Part shown: positions 1-8,474 of the stretch, piece by piece
How the letters are laid out: every line of letters starts with the position of its first letter
Numbering within the stretch: position 1 is the stretch's first letter
NCBI GenBank assembly: GCA_947174625.1
Contig: CAMWJT010000004.1
Location: forward strand, 1 to 17,960
Source: an uncultured Ruminococcus sp.
GTDB taxonomy: Bacteria; Bacillota; Clostridia; Oscillospirales; Ruminococcaceae
Reading direction: 5' to 3'
DNA length: 17,960 nucleotides
The notes under the pieces: model-generated
Database searches by the model: none
Seen by the model: the letters and a program-made list of their open reading frames with translations, nothing else
Told to the model about the DNA's origin: nothing
Program-made: the position numbers and the translations under genes

Positions 1-1646
1 ACCCAGTCGTACTGACCACCCATATCATCATATCTATTAATACTTCTCATATTATTTTTTCCTTTCGACAACTTTAAAGAATTTGCTATTAGGCAACCAT
101 AAAATACATCGTGGCATTTCTTACACCTAACACATTTTTCATCAATCTTAATTTTACCATCCTTCATGCTTATAAATCCATTAGGACAGTTAGCTTCACA
201 TACATGACAGCCTATACAATATGCGGATTTTCTGAATACTGTTTTTAAGGCTGAACCAAAGTAAATGTCAGTTTTAATGTTTTCGCTTAAATCTACTGAA
301 AAAATCTGTTGCTTTCCTTTAAATCTGCGATTTATAATATAACTCTTATTTTCATAAATTAGTTCAATGGAATTATCAGTAATATTTACAATATCTCCGA
401 TAGTTTTTATCCATTCTTTCCAGCTTGTTCTTTCACGAACGAGTGTAATAGTCAAAATACCATTATTAAAGTTTTCAATGCTGTATTCATCAGAGAAATT
501 TAAATCACGACCACTCTTTCTTACTCTCCAACTACAACTCTCCATGAATGTTTCTTCATCTTTTTTTGTTGAAAATTTTTTCGATGTTATATCTAAAATA
601 ATATTAGTATATTTAGTTGTAGAATTTTTTAATCCAGAATTTATACCATATGATTGTTCACGAAAAAATGCACTTTTTCCTACTGACATAGGGCAAACTA
701 AGCAACCAGCACGGGAGTTACCCTTCTTATATGTTTCATTTAACAATAAATGATTATCATAAATATATAAAAATACTTCGGCAGAACTCCATTCAAGAAT
801 TGCATGACAGCTGTATTGCCCTTTATGTTTTCCACCATAAGTTACATCATCATATTGACTTCTTGAAATGCTTTCATCTCCTCGAATTCCTGTAAATGCC
901 ATTCCATGAAATGAAGTCTTGCCCATTTGCTCTTTTGCAATTTCTCTTAAAGCTAAAATTTGTGGAGCGGTTTTATGAACACTGCAACACCAACGAATTG
1001 TCTGTGCAGGAGAGCCAAACTCTCGCCAAGTATATTCGGGCTTTTGTTCGGATTGTGCTACTATAAATTTAATTTTATTTTTTTCACATATTTCTTTCTG
1101 CTTTTCAACAAGCCTATATGTGTCCTCAAATTCCATTTGTGTATCACCAAACAAAACCATAAAGCCATCATGAGGCAATGCTCTCTGAACCAAATCAAGG
1201 GCAACCACACTGTCTTTTCCACCACTGAACGCAACATAATAAATATCGATTCTCTTGTGGTACTCCATATATGTGTTGTAAATTTTCTGGATTGTTTCCT
1301 GCACAAGTGTTTCAAGGATATTGCGGTTCTTGTCACACATCGCCTGTATATCGACAAATTCCAGCATACCACCGTTTGGTTCGGGTTCTTCAAGCAGTAT
1401 AATTTCAGGCTTGGTATAGAGTGAGCCGCCTTTTATCCTTGCAATATTTCTCCCTTTATAAATATAGTTGTTTGCCTCCGCCCACATCAGTGGAGCAGAG
1501 TCGTCCTTGGGATAATTCCAATATTCATCAAAACCGAGAATATCCAGTTCACGGTAGTAAACGGGACGGGGTTCTTTGCTGAATTTCGCCTGATTAGTTG
1601 TCAGAAGCAAACCTCCGGTTTCTTTGTCCCAGTGGTATTCGTACAT
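1..1646 (-). CDS. PAPS-reductase-like PP-loop protein with C-terminal ferredoxin cysteine clusters (partial)
   Basis: The gene starts at ATG 1646-1644 and runs off the left edge, leaving 548 residues with no in-frame stop. It carries the PP-loop SGGKDS at residues 141-146, the adenylating or ATP-pyrophosphatase signature of PAPS reductases and DndC-like enzymes. Further on are a WCC...K motif (RWCCSVHK) and a GxRGDES segment, both common in this family. Two cysteine clusters, CIGCHVCEANCP from residue 477 and CVRCKKC from residue 505, look like ferredoxin-type Fe-S ligands. Family members handle activated sulfate or transfer sulfur; several, such as DndC and BrxP, sit in DNA-modification or phage-defence loci. 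The ribosome site AAGGAAG overlaps the stop of the upstream 818-residue gene only 12 bases away, so the two are one operon. A role in DNA sulfur modification is inference; ordinary sulfate assimilation is less likely because no cys genes adjoin. Confidence 0.8.
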   Translation of the reverse strand, partial: MYEYHWDKETGGLLLTTNQAKFSKEPRPVYYRELDILGFDEYWNYPKDDSAPLMWAEANNYIYKGRNIARIKGGSLYTKPEIILLEEPEPNGGMLEFVDIQAMCDKNRNILETLVQETIQKIYNTYMEYHKRIDIYYVAFSGGKDSVVALDLVQRALPHDGFMVLFGDTQMEFEDTYRLVEKQKEICEKNKIKFIVAQSEQKPEYTWREFGSPAQTIRWCCSVHKTAPQILALREIAKEQMGKTSFHGMAFTGIRGDESISRSQYDDVTYGGKHKGQYSCHAILEWSSAEVFLYIYDNHLLLNETYKKGNSRAGCLVCPMSVGKSAFFREQSYGINSGLKNSTTKYTNIILDITSKKFSTKKDEETFMESCSWRVRKSGRDLNFSDEYSIENFNNGILTITLVRERTSWKEWIKTIGDIVNITDNSIELIYENKSYIINRRFKGKQQIFSVDLSENIKTDIYFGSALKTVFRKSAYCIGCHVCEANCPNGFISMKDGKIKIDEKCVRCKKCHDVFYGCLIANSLKLSKGKNNMRSINRYDDMGGQYDW

Positions 1647-1658
1647 CGTCTATCTTCC

Positions 1659-4115
1659 TTAATCTAAATTTATTCGCTTTTGTTTAGCCGCCTTGATAAT
1701 AGCGGAAATATTACTGCTTTTTGCTCTTTGCTGAAATTTCATATCTTTGAGCAATTGCAGAGCCGACTTTTCATCTGACCAACTGTTATTTCTTGCAAGC
1801 ATATCCGCTGCAACGTCATTGTAATTTTTTAAATCTGATGAGCGTTTGAGCATCACACCAAAATAATCGTCCTGAGCGATACTTAATTGAACCAGCCTGA
1901 ATTTTTCGCTGTATTCACGCAGATAGCTTTCCAAAACAAAGCCGTTCCACCGAACATTGACAGGCGGAAATGACAAAAATAAGTCAATATCCTTTAATGC
2001 TGTGTATTCACTCTGATACATCTGTTCCAAGACTTCATCAATCGCTGAAACATTAAATTGTACAGTACCTTTTCGTACAAATTCCGTATCCGAAATACGT
2101 ATCATTTCTTTAAAAACACTGTCCCAGTAAATCCCCGATAATCCGAGTTCTTTCTTCAATTCTTGCAATTCTCCTAAAGTAAGCCGTTCACGCTCAGCAG
2201 CATAATTCTGAAATACCTGACTGTAATCAAGCTGATTTCCTTTTTCTGTAATTACAGAGCTGAACTCAAATTCTTCTTGAAGCAGAACTTTAAGAATTTC
2301 TCTTATGCTGTAATCTTTAAATTGTTCTGAGTCCATAGCGGAAGACGGACAAGCATTTTTGAAAATCTCCCGCAAATCTTTTGCCCCGATATAGCCCTTA
2401 CTGGATATAGCGGAACGCATAGCACGTATCAGTATGATTTTTTCGTCAGCAGACAAATAGAAGTTAGGTGCATAGAAATATGTACCATTACCAACATGAG
2501 CTGCTTCGGGAATTTGTACTAGAGCTAATTTTATTGTGCTGATTGGCACATACCACAATTTTGCTTTTATATCATCAGCCGTCATTGGTTCATGATTATT
2601 TTGAAGTATCTTCTTAATTTCAAGATCGGTATCTGCATTGATGCCCTGCATTGTGATAGCTGACCTTTCAAATTGATATATAGTCAAAAGAAATTTGCTG
2701 TCATTAAGCATAACAGTTTTCAAAGTATTAGCACTATAAATACTCAATTCTGTTGCCAGTTTATTTGAATATTTCTCATAAAGGCATTCATAGTAAACAG
2801 CAGTTGCACCATTACTGAAAGCCTCACTTATATCAGCATAAACAGACGAAAGCAATGTATTATTGTTAGTATTTACATAGAAAATTCTGTCATCTCTGAT
2901 TTGACCGATTTTTTCTAGTAAAATATCCAGTTCGTCACCGTCTTTGTCAAGCTCTTCGCTATATTTTTCTTCATAAGCAGACTGAAAACGCATCCTGTGC
3001 ATATAATCACCGATGCAGTAGCCGTCTTCAAACTCCTGCATAAGGATTGCACTATACTTTTCCCCAAGTTCGTCAGGAACAGTTTCAATGTAAGATGTTT
3101 GAGGTATAGGAGTAGTCCCTGTGGATACAGAAATCATATAATCACGATATTTGCTCAAAGCAGTAACAAGATAGTTATGCTTTTTTTTACTTAATTTTCT
3201 GAAACCACTGTCGTTCATCAATAAATTGTATTTTTCTTCAAATTCGTTGTACGATGAACAATTTTTGATACTATTCTGAAATATTCCTTCCTGTTTTGCA
3301 TATGTATCACAGGTGTTTATAGCAGAATTATAACTTCTTGAAGTATTCATACTCAAATTGGAATTTTGAATCATCCAATTAAAAAAACCTTCTGCTTCTT
3401 GGTGAAGATTGTTTTGTAAAGTATTGTCTTGTTCATCATCAGCAGACGAAGAATCTGTATTGCTTTCTGTGATTTGTTTTTCTGTATGTTGTTCGTTTGA
3501 TATACCTGCTCTTTCTGTTATATAGTCATTCAGCATTTGCAGACCAAATCTGGCATATGGTAAAACATTTTTAAATCTGACAGTAAAGAATTTATGATTT
3601 AATACTTTTTTTCTGAGAATAGTAATAGTTTCTTCTGACAAATCTTCAAATATAGAATGAGACAACACTTTTGTAGATATAGCAAAATCTTCCATACATT
3701 TTACTGCATGAAGAATTTCAATAGCTAATTTTGGTTGTTTTTCAGAAACATAACGCATAAAATTATCTTTAGTATCTGATGAATATTCTATCATTTGTAT
3801 TGCCTCCATTAGAATTTTTTCGTAGGATTCATAGTCATTCCGATAAAGTTCTGCAATATCATTAAATAGTTTCGATGCAGATATGCCCATATCTTGTTTC
3901 TCATAAGCTGTTGCCATACGCCTAAGTTGAAAGTTAATTCCATTTGTATTTCTATATATGTTATCAATTTCTACACCTTGATTGAAAGCTTTTTGGCGTA
4001 ATTGGAAAGAAACTAAATTTATCATTTGCATCTTAGGAATACCTTCTTTCACTTTAAGCCAAGCGTCAAGGAGTATAACAGCTTCATATTTATCCCATTT
4101 TGGAGGTACTGACAT
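1659..4115 (-). CDS. Hypothetical 818-residue protein, upstream partner of the PAPS-reductase-like gene
   Basis: I do not recognise a named family. The first 75 residues (WDKYEAVILLDAWL..., ...IYRNTNGINFQLRRM) match a pattern I have seen at the N-terminus of assorted clostridial proteins, but I cannot give it a function. Residues about 205-238 are a polar, acidic linker rich in Ser, Asp, Gln and Asn. Residues about 240-330 (FFNWMIQ...LSMNTSRSYNSAIN) resemble the SAM-like core-binding domain of tyrosine recombinases, without a catalytic domain. The C-terminal half is helical with winged-helix-like stretches around 'MTADDIKAKLWYVPISTIK', suggesting nucleic-acid or protein binding. There is no signal peptide or membrane segment. 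The start at 4115 is supported by an AAAGGA site and by the promoter at 4209-4237. Being first in an operon with a PP-loop sulfur enzyme, it may be a recognition or regulatory subunit; this is inference. Confidence 0.75.
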   Translation of the reverse strand: MSVPPKWDKYEAVILLDAWLKVKEGIPKMQMINLVSFQLRQKAFNQGVEIDNIYRNTNGINFQLRRMATAYEKQDMGISASKLFNDIAELYRNDYESYEKILMEAIQMIEYSSDTKDNFMRYVSEKQPKLAIEILHAVKCMEDFAISTKVLSHSIFEDLSEETITILRKKVLNHKFFTVRFKNVLPYARFGLQMLNDYITERAGISNEQHTEKQITESNTDSSSADDEQDNTLQNNLHQEAEGFFNWMIQNSNLSMNTSRSYNSAINTCDTYAKQEGIFQNSIKNCSSYNEFEEKYNLLMNDSGFRKLSKKKHNYLVTALSKYRDYMISVSTGTTPIPQTSYIETVPDELGEKYSAILMQEFEDGYCIGDYMHRMRFQSAYEEKYSEELDKDGDELDILLEKIGQIRDDRIFYVNTNNNTLLSSVYADISEAFSNGATAVYYECLYEKYSNKLATELSIYSANTLKTVMLNDSKFLLTIYQFERSAITMQGINADTDLEIKKILQNNHEPMTADDIKAKLWYVPISTIKLALVQIPEAAHVGNGTYFYAPNFYLSADEKIILIRAMRSAISSKGYIGAKDLREIFKNACPSSAMDSEQFKDYSIREILKVLLQEEFEFSSVITEKGNQLDYSQVFQNYAAERERLTLGELQELKKELGLSGIYWDSVFKEMIRISDTEFVRKGTVQFNVSAIDEVLEQMYQSEYTALKDIDLFLSFPPVNVRWNGFVLESYLREYSEKFRLVQLSIAQDDYFGVMLKRSSDLKNYNDVAADMLARNNSWSDEKSALQLLKDMKFQQRAKSSNISAIIKAAKQKRINLD

Positions 4116-4208
4116 TCAAACATCGTCCTTTATAAACATAATTTTATAAAAAAATAATATAAAAATAAGTACAAATTAACAAGTCACAATCAACCAATAT
4201 ACTTTATA

Positions 4209-4237
4209 AGTATAACACTTTCGTATATGAATGTCAA
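4209..4237 (-). promoter_or_regulatory. Promoter of the 818-residue gene / PAPS-reductase-like operon
   Basis: On the minus strand TTGACA (4237-4232) is followed after exactly 17 bases by TATACT (4214-4209), a near-perfect sigma-70/sigma-A promoter. It lies about 95 bases upstream of the ATG at 4115 in AT-rich sequence, so the leader is roughly 85-90 nucleotides. No clear operator or riboswitch was seen in that leader. Confidence 0.8.
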
Positions 4238-4374
4238 GAGAAAATTTGTAAAATCCACAGAAAACCATAATCAACTTCAATTTTTTTATTGATATATGCA
4301 TAAAATAAGATGTTTTTTTAACATGTTTGATGATTTTCAAAAACATTTGTTTGGTTCTAATGTTTCTTAACCAC

Positions 4375-4653
4375 CTATGGTCTAAATTCTCCGTTTCTGT
4401 CTCGGGATACAGCAATTTCGCACTCGCCATAATCGCTGGTGATTGTCTTCTTGCCATAACCGTTCCGACTGTTTCCCGCTGCCGAATGCTTCTCATATCC
4501 CAGATGCTTCTCCATCTCCGCCTCAAGCATCTGCTCAATTATTCCGGCGAACAGTCGCTTCAATTTTGCCTGAATGTCTATTGTGCTTTTGTAGTCTGCC
4601 ATCAGGTACTGCACCAGTTCCTTTTCGCTTAATCCGTAATTTCTTGTTTTTAT
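4375..4653 (-). pseudogene. IS256-family (mutator) transposase N-terminal remnant
   Basis: The minus-strand frame encodes the classic IS256 N-terminal block (LFAGIIEQMLEAEMEKHLGYEKH, then NSRNGYGKKT and a VSRDRNGEF segment), which in this family precedes the DDE catalytic core. The frame ends at a stop at 4377-4375 right after the RDRNG block, and nothing of the catalytic domain follows, so at least 70% of the gene is gone. A good GGAGGT site (4665-4660) sits six bases before ATA (4653-4651), where the start codon would be expected, so the ATG appears mutated. The next in-frame initiator is GTG at 4614. Neither terminal repeat was found. It is a dead fragment just upstream of the defence-like operon promoter. 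Confidence 0.8.
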
Positions 4654-4789
4654 ACCCTTACCTCCATACTTTCGTTATGAGGATTATTGACATTTACACA
4701 GTTCGTTATTCAGACTCGGACAATTTGCTTTTCAAAGAATAAACAGATTCACATGGCTGTTATCGGCACTTTTATAAATATATTCTTTT
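4654..4789. other. Intergenic stretch between the IS256 and IS982 remnants
   Basis: No credible gene, promoter or terminal repeat was found. A TTGACA at 4687-4692 has no -10 partner. The stretch is probably residual sequence between decayed insertion elements. Confidence 0.5.
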
Positions 4790-5401
4790 TTGGTAGAAAT
4801 TTCAATTTCTCAACTATATTATGACACCACCCCTATTAAGGTATGCAGCACTCATCGAATCAGCACGCATCATGTGTTCATTGAATATGCCAAAAGAGGG
4901 AGAATTCCATGGGGTGGTTCTATGGCTTCAAGCTGCATCTCATCATCAATGATGAAGGGCAGATTCTTTCTTTCTGCCTGACTTCCGGGAATATTGACGA
5001 CAGAAATGAAGCGGTGATGAATGCTCTGACAAAGGAAATATTCGGTAAGTTATTTGCAGACAGGGGATATATTTCTACAAAACTGTTTGAAAAGCTTCTG
5101 GAGAAAGACATTACACTCGTCACAAGGGCAAAGAAAAATAGGAAAAACAAACTGATGGACTTACACGATAGACTGATGCTCCGCAAGCGTGCTGTGATTG
5201 AATCCGTCAACGATTTCCTCAAGAATATCTGTGATATAGAACACTCACGGCATCGCAGTGTGACCAATTTTCTTGTCAATCTAGTTTCTGCTCTGGCAGC
5301 TTATTCCTTTCTGCCTAAAAAGCCCTCTATCTGCTCTGCTTCTGATATGTCAAAGGACTTTTTATGTCTACTTGACTGACTTTTTCTGTCGAACTCACGT
5401 T
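4790..5401 (+). pseudogene. IS982-family transposase, 3' half with right end, frameshifted
   Basis: Two overlapping plus-strand frames carry the catalytic half of an IS982-type DDE transposase. The first contains DTTPIKVC (first Asp) and a RIS-HHVF segment. After a probable one-base deletion near 4902-4904 the second continues MGWFYGFKLH, FADRGYIS (second Asp), MLRKRAVIESVND (Glu) and HSRHRS..NFL..L..ALAAYSFLPKKP, ending at 5379. All three catalytic acidic residues remain, but the frame is broken and the first third of the protein is absent. The terminal repeat lies at about 5381-5401 and reads outward as TCGAACTCACGTT. The left boundary is uncertain: homology is firm only from about 4817. 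Confidence 0.85.
5389..5401 (+). repeat. IS982 terminal repeat, right end of plus-strand half
   Basis: TCGAACTCACGTT matches TCGAATTCACGTT at 5840-5852 at 12 of 13 positions, each reading outward from its own half-element in the same direction on the plus strand. This fits the left and right inverted repeats of one IS982 type. The end abuts the truncated minus-strand half with no intervening sequence. Confidence 0.7.
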
Positions 5402-5852
5402 TAATAGGAGTAGAATCTAAAAAAGATATGCCCGAACACTTACCAAAACGGGCACGGATGGTGTATCATAGTAATGGAACAAGTGCATACCTCATGATTT
5501 CTATAAAACGGTTGTAGCTGACCAGAGTGGGAAAATCCTGTTTCTGATATTTCATCACCTGATTGATGTAATACCATTTGAATGTTCGGTATCCTGATAA
5601 ATGGTACATGATCAATATGGTCATGATCTTACGCAACGCCATTCTGGTTTTCGGCACTATTTTATTTTTATCCATCAGCAGGAAATGTGTGCAATATTCC
5701 TCGTAATCCCTACAAAAATCATCTATATCACAAAAAATTGCTACTTGTTCTTCCATTGAAAAGACCGCCTTTCTGTTTCCTGAGTTTGTGGTTATTCTCA
5801 TTATAACAGATTTGGGTGGTTTTTTCTATCTTTTTTTCATCGAATTCACGTT
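5402..5852 (-). pseudogene. IS982-family transposase, 5' half with left end
   Basis: The minus-strand frame from about 5756 (or 5801) encodes the IS982 N-terminal domain: VAIFCDIDDFCRDY, MALRKIMTILIMYHLSGYRTFK and QDFPTLVSYNRFIE. An in-frame TGA at 5468-5466 interrupts the expected continuation, after which the same frame goes on as RARFGKCSGISFLDSTPIK and stops being IS982 exactly where the other element's right end begins (5401/5402). The upstream end carries the left terminal repeat at about 5833-5852, reading outward as TCGAATTCACGTT and matching the repeat at 5389-5401 in 12 of 13 positions. The half-element is inactive: one nonsense codon and no second catalytic Asp or Glu. Confidence 0.85.
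5840..5852 (-). repeat. IS982 terminal repeat, left end of minus-strand half
   Basis: TCGAATTCACGTT on the plus strand is the outward reading of the left end of the minus-strand IS982 half, preceded by a T-rich run like that before the copy at 5389-5401. No target-site duplication can be assigned because the partner ends are missing or displaced. Confidence 0.7.
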
Positions 5853-6002
5853 GCATAAAGTAAATTTTCAACAAATTTTTTGTGCATTTTTAAAATTTGC
5901 TCGTTTATAGTACTTAACTTCTGACAAAATTGTTTACAATGATAATTTTTAATAAAAATCAACTTTCAAATTTGTCTATTCCTACAAAAAGATTAAAGAC
6001 CC

Positions 6003-6031
6003 TTTACAAATAAGATGAAATGTATTATACT
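6003..6031 (+). promoter_or_regulatory. Promoter of the TetR / oxidoreductase operon
   Basis: TTTACA (6003-6008) and TATACT (6026-6031) are separated by 17 bases, 47 bases before the TetR start codon. The last base of the -10 box is the first base of the dyad at 6031-6059, so a bound repressor would cover the transcription start. Confidence 0.75.
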
Positions 6032-6059
6032 GAATATAAATTCAATGAACTAATATTCA
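6031..6059 (+). promoter_or_regulatory. Dyad operator, probable TetR autoregulatory site
   Basis: Two 14-base arms flank a central A at 6045: TGAATATAAATTCA (6031-6044) and TGAACTAATATTCA (6046-6059). The arms are inverted repeats of each other at 12 of 14 positions, and each arm is itself near-palindromic (TGAA-N6-TTCA). A site of this size over the transcription start, immediately upstream of a tetR gene, is typical of TetR-family self-repression. Binding by this regulator is inferred. Confidence 0.65.
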
Positions 6060-6077
6060 ATTAAAGGAGCTGAATTT

Positions 6078-6668
6078 ATGACCAGAAAAGAACAAAAGGA
6101 AATGCGACAGAAGCAGATAATATTCAAGTCATTGGAACTCTTTGTGTCTAAAGGGTTCAGTGAAACAAAGGTATCTGATATTGCCGAGGCACTGGGGATA
6201 AGCGTGGGGCTGCTGTTCCACTACTATGAGTCGAAGGAAGCATTGTACAAGGATTTGGTAGAAATGGGGGTGCAAAGCACAAAACGCCTTGAAGCCATTA
6301 AATTTAATGACCCTATGGAGTATTTCTTGAAAACGACAGAGGAGCTTTTTAATGCAGCAGAGGGGCAGCCGTGGGTATTTCAGATGTTTGTGCTGATGTC
6401 GCAGGCAAGACGCTGTGGAATCCCTGAGAAAATAAGGCAGCTGGCACTTTCGGTAGATCAGGTGGAATTCTCGGCGGAGATAATCAGACATGGTCAGGAG
6501 AACGGAACGATAAAAGACGGTGACCCCATGGCATTGTCCTTTGCATTCTGGTGCAGCATACAGGGGGTCATGGAGCAGCATTTTATTACTCCCGATATAC
6601 CGCTGCCCAAGGCTGAATGGATAACAGACATACTGAAAAAACATAACAGAAGGGACGACTTAAAATGA
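6078..6668 (+). CDS. TetR/AcrR-family transcriptional regulator
   Basis: This 196-residue protein is the usual length for the family. The N-terminal helix-turn-helix at about residues 15-60 is clear: IIFKSLELFVSKGFSETKVSD, then IAEALGISVGLLFHYYESKEALYKDL. The C-terminal ligand domain is divergent, as is normal. AAAGGAG lies 7-13 bases before the ATG. The stop overlaps the start of the next gene in ATGA (6665-6668), so the two are translationally coupled. The gene probably represses its own operon through the dyad at 6031-6059 and responds to a ligand related to the oxidoreductase substrate, which cannot be named from sequence. Confidence 0.92.
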   Translation: MTRKEQKEMRQKQIIFKSLELFVSKGFSETKVSDIAEALGISVGLLFHYYESKEALYKDLVEMGVQSTKRLEAIKFNDPMEYFLKTTEELFNAAEGQPWVFQMFVLMSQARRCGIPEKIRQLALSVDQVEFSAEIIRHGQENGTIKDGDPMALSFAFWCSIQGVMEQHFITPDIPLPKAEWITDILKKHNRRDDLK

Positions 6669-8150
6669 AAAAGAAGATAGTTATTATAGGTGGCGGTATC
6701 GGAGGGCTTTCGGCAGGTATATACGCCTTGAGAGCAGGCTATGATGCAGCGATCTACGAGAAGAACCATGTTGCCGGCGGAGAATGTATGGGCTGGGACA
6801 GAAAGGGCTGCCATATAGACAACTGCATACATTGGCTGACAGGTACGGACAGCAACACCTCAGTATGGCAGGTCTGGAACACAATGGGGGCGATAGACGA
6901 GAATACACCCTACGCTGATACAAATAAGTTTTATTCCAGCTGTCTGAATGGTCAGGAGGCTACCCTATTGGAAGGAGCTTGACAGGACGGAAAGAGAGCT
7001 TATTGCCCTCTCACCCGATGATGAAGCAGAGATAAAGAAGTTCATTCAGCACGTAAGATATGCCGAAAGCTGTACTATTCCCGCTGAAAAGCCAATGGAC
7101 ATGATGAAGATAAGCGACTACATAAAAATGGGAAAAAGTATGGCTGATATGCCGAAGGTCATGAAAGAATACGGTAAGATCGACCTGAACGGGCTGGCGG
7201 AGAGATTCCATTCTCCTCTGTTGAAAAAGCTGATGACCGACTATCTTCCTGCAAATTATACTGCGTATTCCTTCCTTGTATCCTATGCAACGATGACCAG
7301 CGGAAACGGCAACATTCCCATAGGCGGTTCGCTCGCCATGACAAACAGGATAATCGAAAAATACAAGTCCATGGGCGGCGAGCTGTACATCGATACGCCA
7401 GTAAAAAGAATACTGGTCGAGAACGGCACTGCTAAAGGCATAGAGCTTGAAAGCGGTAAAAAAGTCATGGCAGATGAGGTAATCTCGGCTGTCGATCTGA
7501 GTTTTCTCTTTGGGGAACTTATTGATAAGTCTTATATGCCGAAGGAATTAAAAAAAGGCTATACAAGTAGCAATGAGTATCCTACTACAAGCGGCTTCCA
7601 GATGGCATTCAAGATAGATGACACATTCAGCGGAGAAGATACGATCTGCTTTGGGTGCGATCCTATCATCATCGGAAACAGGCACTTTGACAGAATATTT
7701 GTAAGGAACTACAGTTATGACAAGACCTTCGCCCCCGAAGGAAAGGCTGTATTGCAAACAAATATCCCACAGACCGATGAAGATTTTCATTACTGGAAAA
7801 GCCTTTCAAAAGATGATTACAGGACTAAAAAGCAGGAACTCATCAAGGAGGTCACTAACCGCATCGTCAGGAAGTTTCCTGAGCTTGAGGGAAATCTCGA
7901 ACTGCTTGACTGCTGGACACCGCTGACCTACGAACGCTACTGCAATGCCTATCACGGTGCTTATATGGCATTTGCGACTACCCTGAACGCCAAACAGCTG
8001 AAAATAAAGGGCGAACTGAAAAGCCTGAAGAATTTCTATATGGCAGGTCAGTGGATAATGAGCCCAGGGGGGCTTCCAATCGCCGCAATTTCAGGGAAAT
8101 TTGCAATCCAGAGAATACTGAAAAAAGAAAAGAAATCTATAGATATATGA
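6665..8150 (+). pseudogene. Phytoene-desaturase-like NAD(P)/FAD-dependent oxidoreductase, frameshifted
   Basis: The protein begins with a dinucleotide-binding signature (IVIIGGGIGGLSAGIYALRAGY, then an acidic strand end, IYEKN) and an AGGECMGWDRKG segment. It ends with YMAGQWIMSPGGLPIAAISGKFA, the C-terminal FAD-contact motif of CrtI-like flavoproteins. These enzymes oxidise or isomerise hydrophobic substrates; the substrate here is unknown. Two frames cover it: the first stops at about 6982 and the second takes over from about 6969. Removing one T from CTATTGG (6966-6969) restores ..EATLWKELDRTERELIAL.., giving about 494 residues, normal for the family. This is therefore a single one-base insertion, either a real null mutation or a sequencing error. 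The gene overlaps tetR by four bases. Confidence 0.85.
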
Positions 8151-8195
8151 GAGAATAGGGGGCGTGTCGTGAAAAGTATATCTGGTTATCGTAAA

Positions 8196-8434
8196 CTATC
8201 CAAATAAACCATACCCCAAAAACCATCGATATGCTACATTCATTCTGATTTCTTCTACCGTTCGTTTGAAAGAGAGTATTCCAGCAATATCATCTTGAAC
8301 AGCACTATCAGCTCGTAGATATAACTGAAATCTACTGCTTCTTCTATTTTTCTCAGCAAATGGTCTTTTGGCACAAAATCCTCTACACAGAAATCTTCTC
8401 TTTGTGTCCGCCTGTTTTCTTCTTTTCTCAGCAT
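8196..8434 (-). pseudogene. IS1182-type transposase N-terminal remnant
   Basis: From ATG 8434-8432, preceded by an AGGAGGG site, the minus strand encodes MLRKEENRRTQ...VEDFVPKDHLLRKIEEAVDFSYIYEL, the N-terminal domain of IS1182/IS5-like DDE transposases. It then jumps to VLFKMILLEYS, missing the block normally between them, and after a further frameshift continues TVEEIRMNVAYRWFLGYGLF before a stop at 8196. The conserved RMNVAYRWFLGYGL motif identifies the family. The catalytic domain is absent. Internal deletion, frameshift and truncation make this a dead fragment. Confidence 0.8.
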
Positions 8435-8474
8435 TTTCTTTCCCTCCTGTTCTTTTCATTATACCTCATTACTC

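Noticed and set aside
960..1424. 154-codon and 110-codon open frames on both strands over the PAPS-reductase-like gene
   Set aside because: The PAPS-reductase-like frame is open throughout with the conserved PP-loop; the others overlap it in wrong frames and show no family features.
4176..4538. 120-codon minus-strand frame running past the IS256 remnant
   Set aside because: It only joins out-of-frame IS256 sequence to AT-rich intergenic DNA that contains the operon promoter; it does not continue transposase homology.
4687..4692. Isolated TTGACA as a promoter toward the IS982 half
   Set aside because: No -10 box at 16-18 bases and no intact gene downstream.
6129..6644. 171-codon open frame on the minus strand opposite tetR
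   Set aside because: Antisense shadow of a well-supported regulator; Cys- and His-rich composition without motifs.
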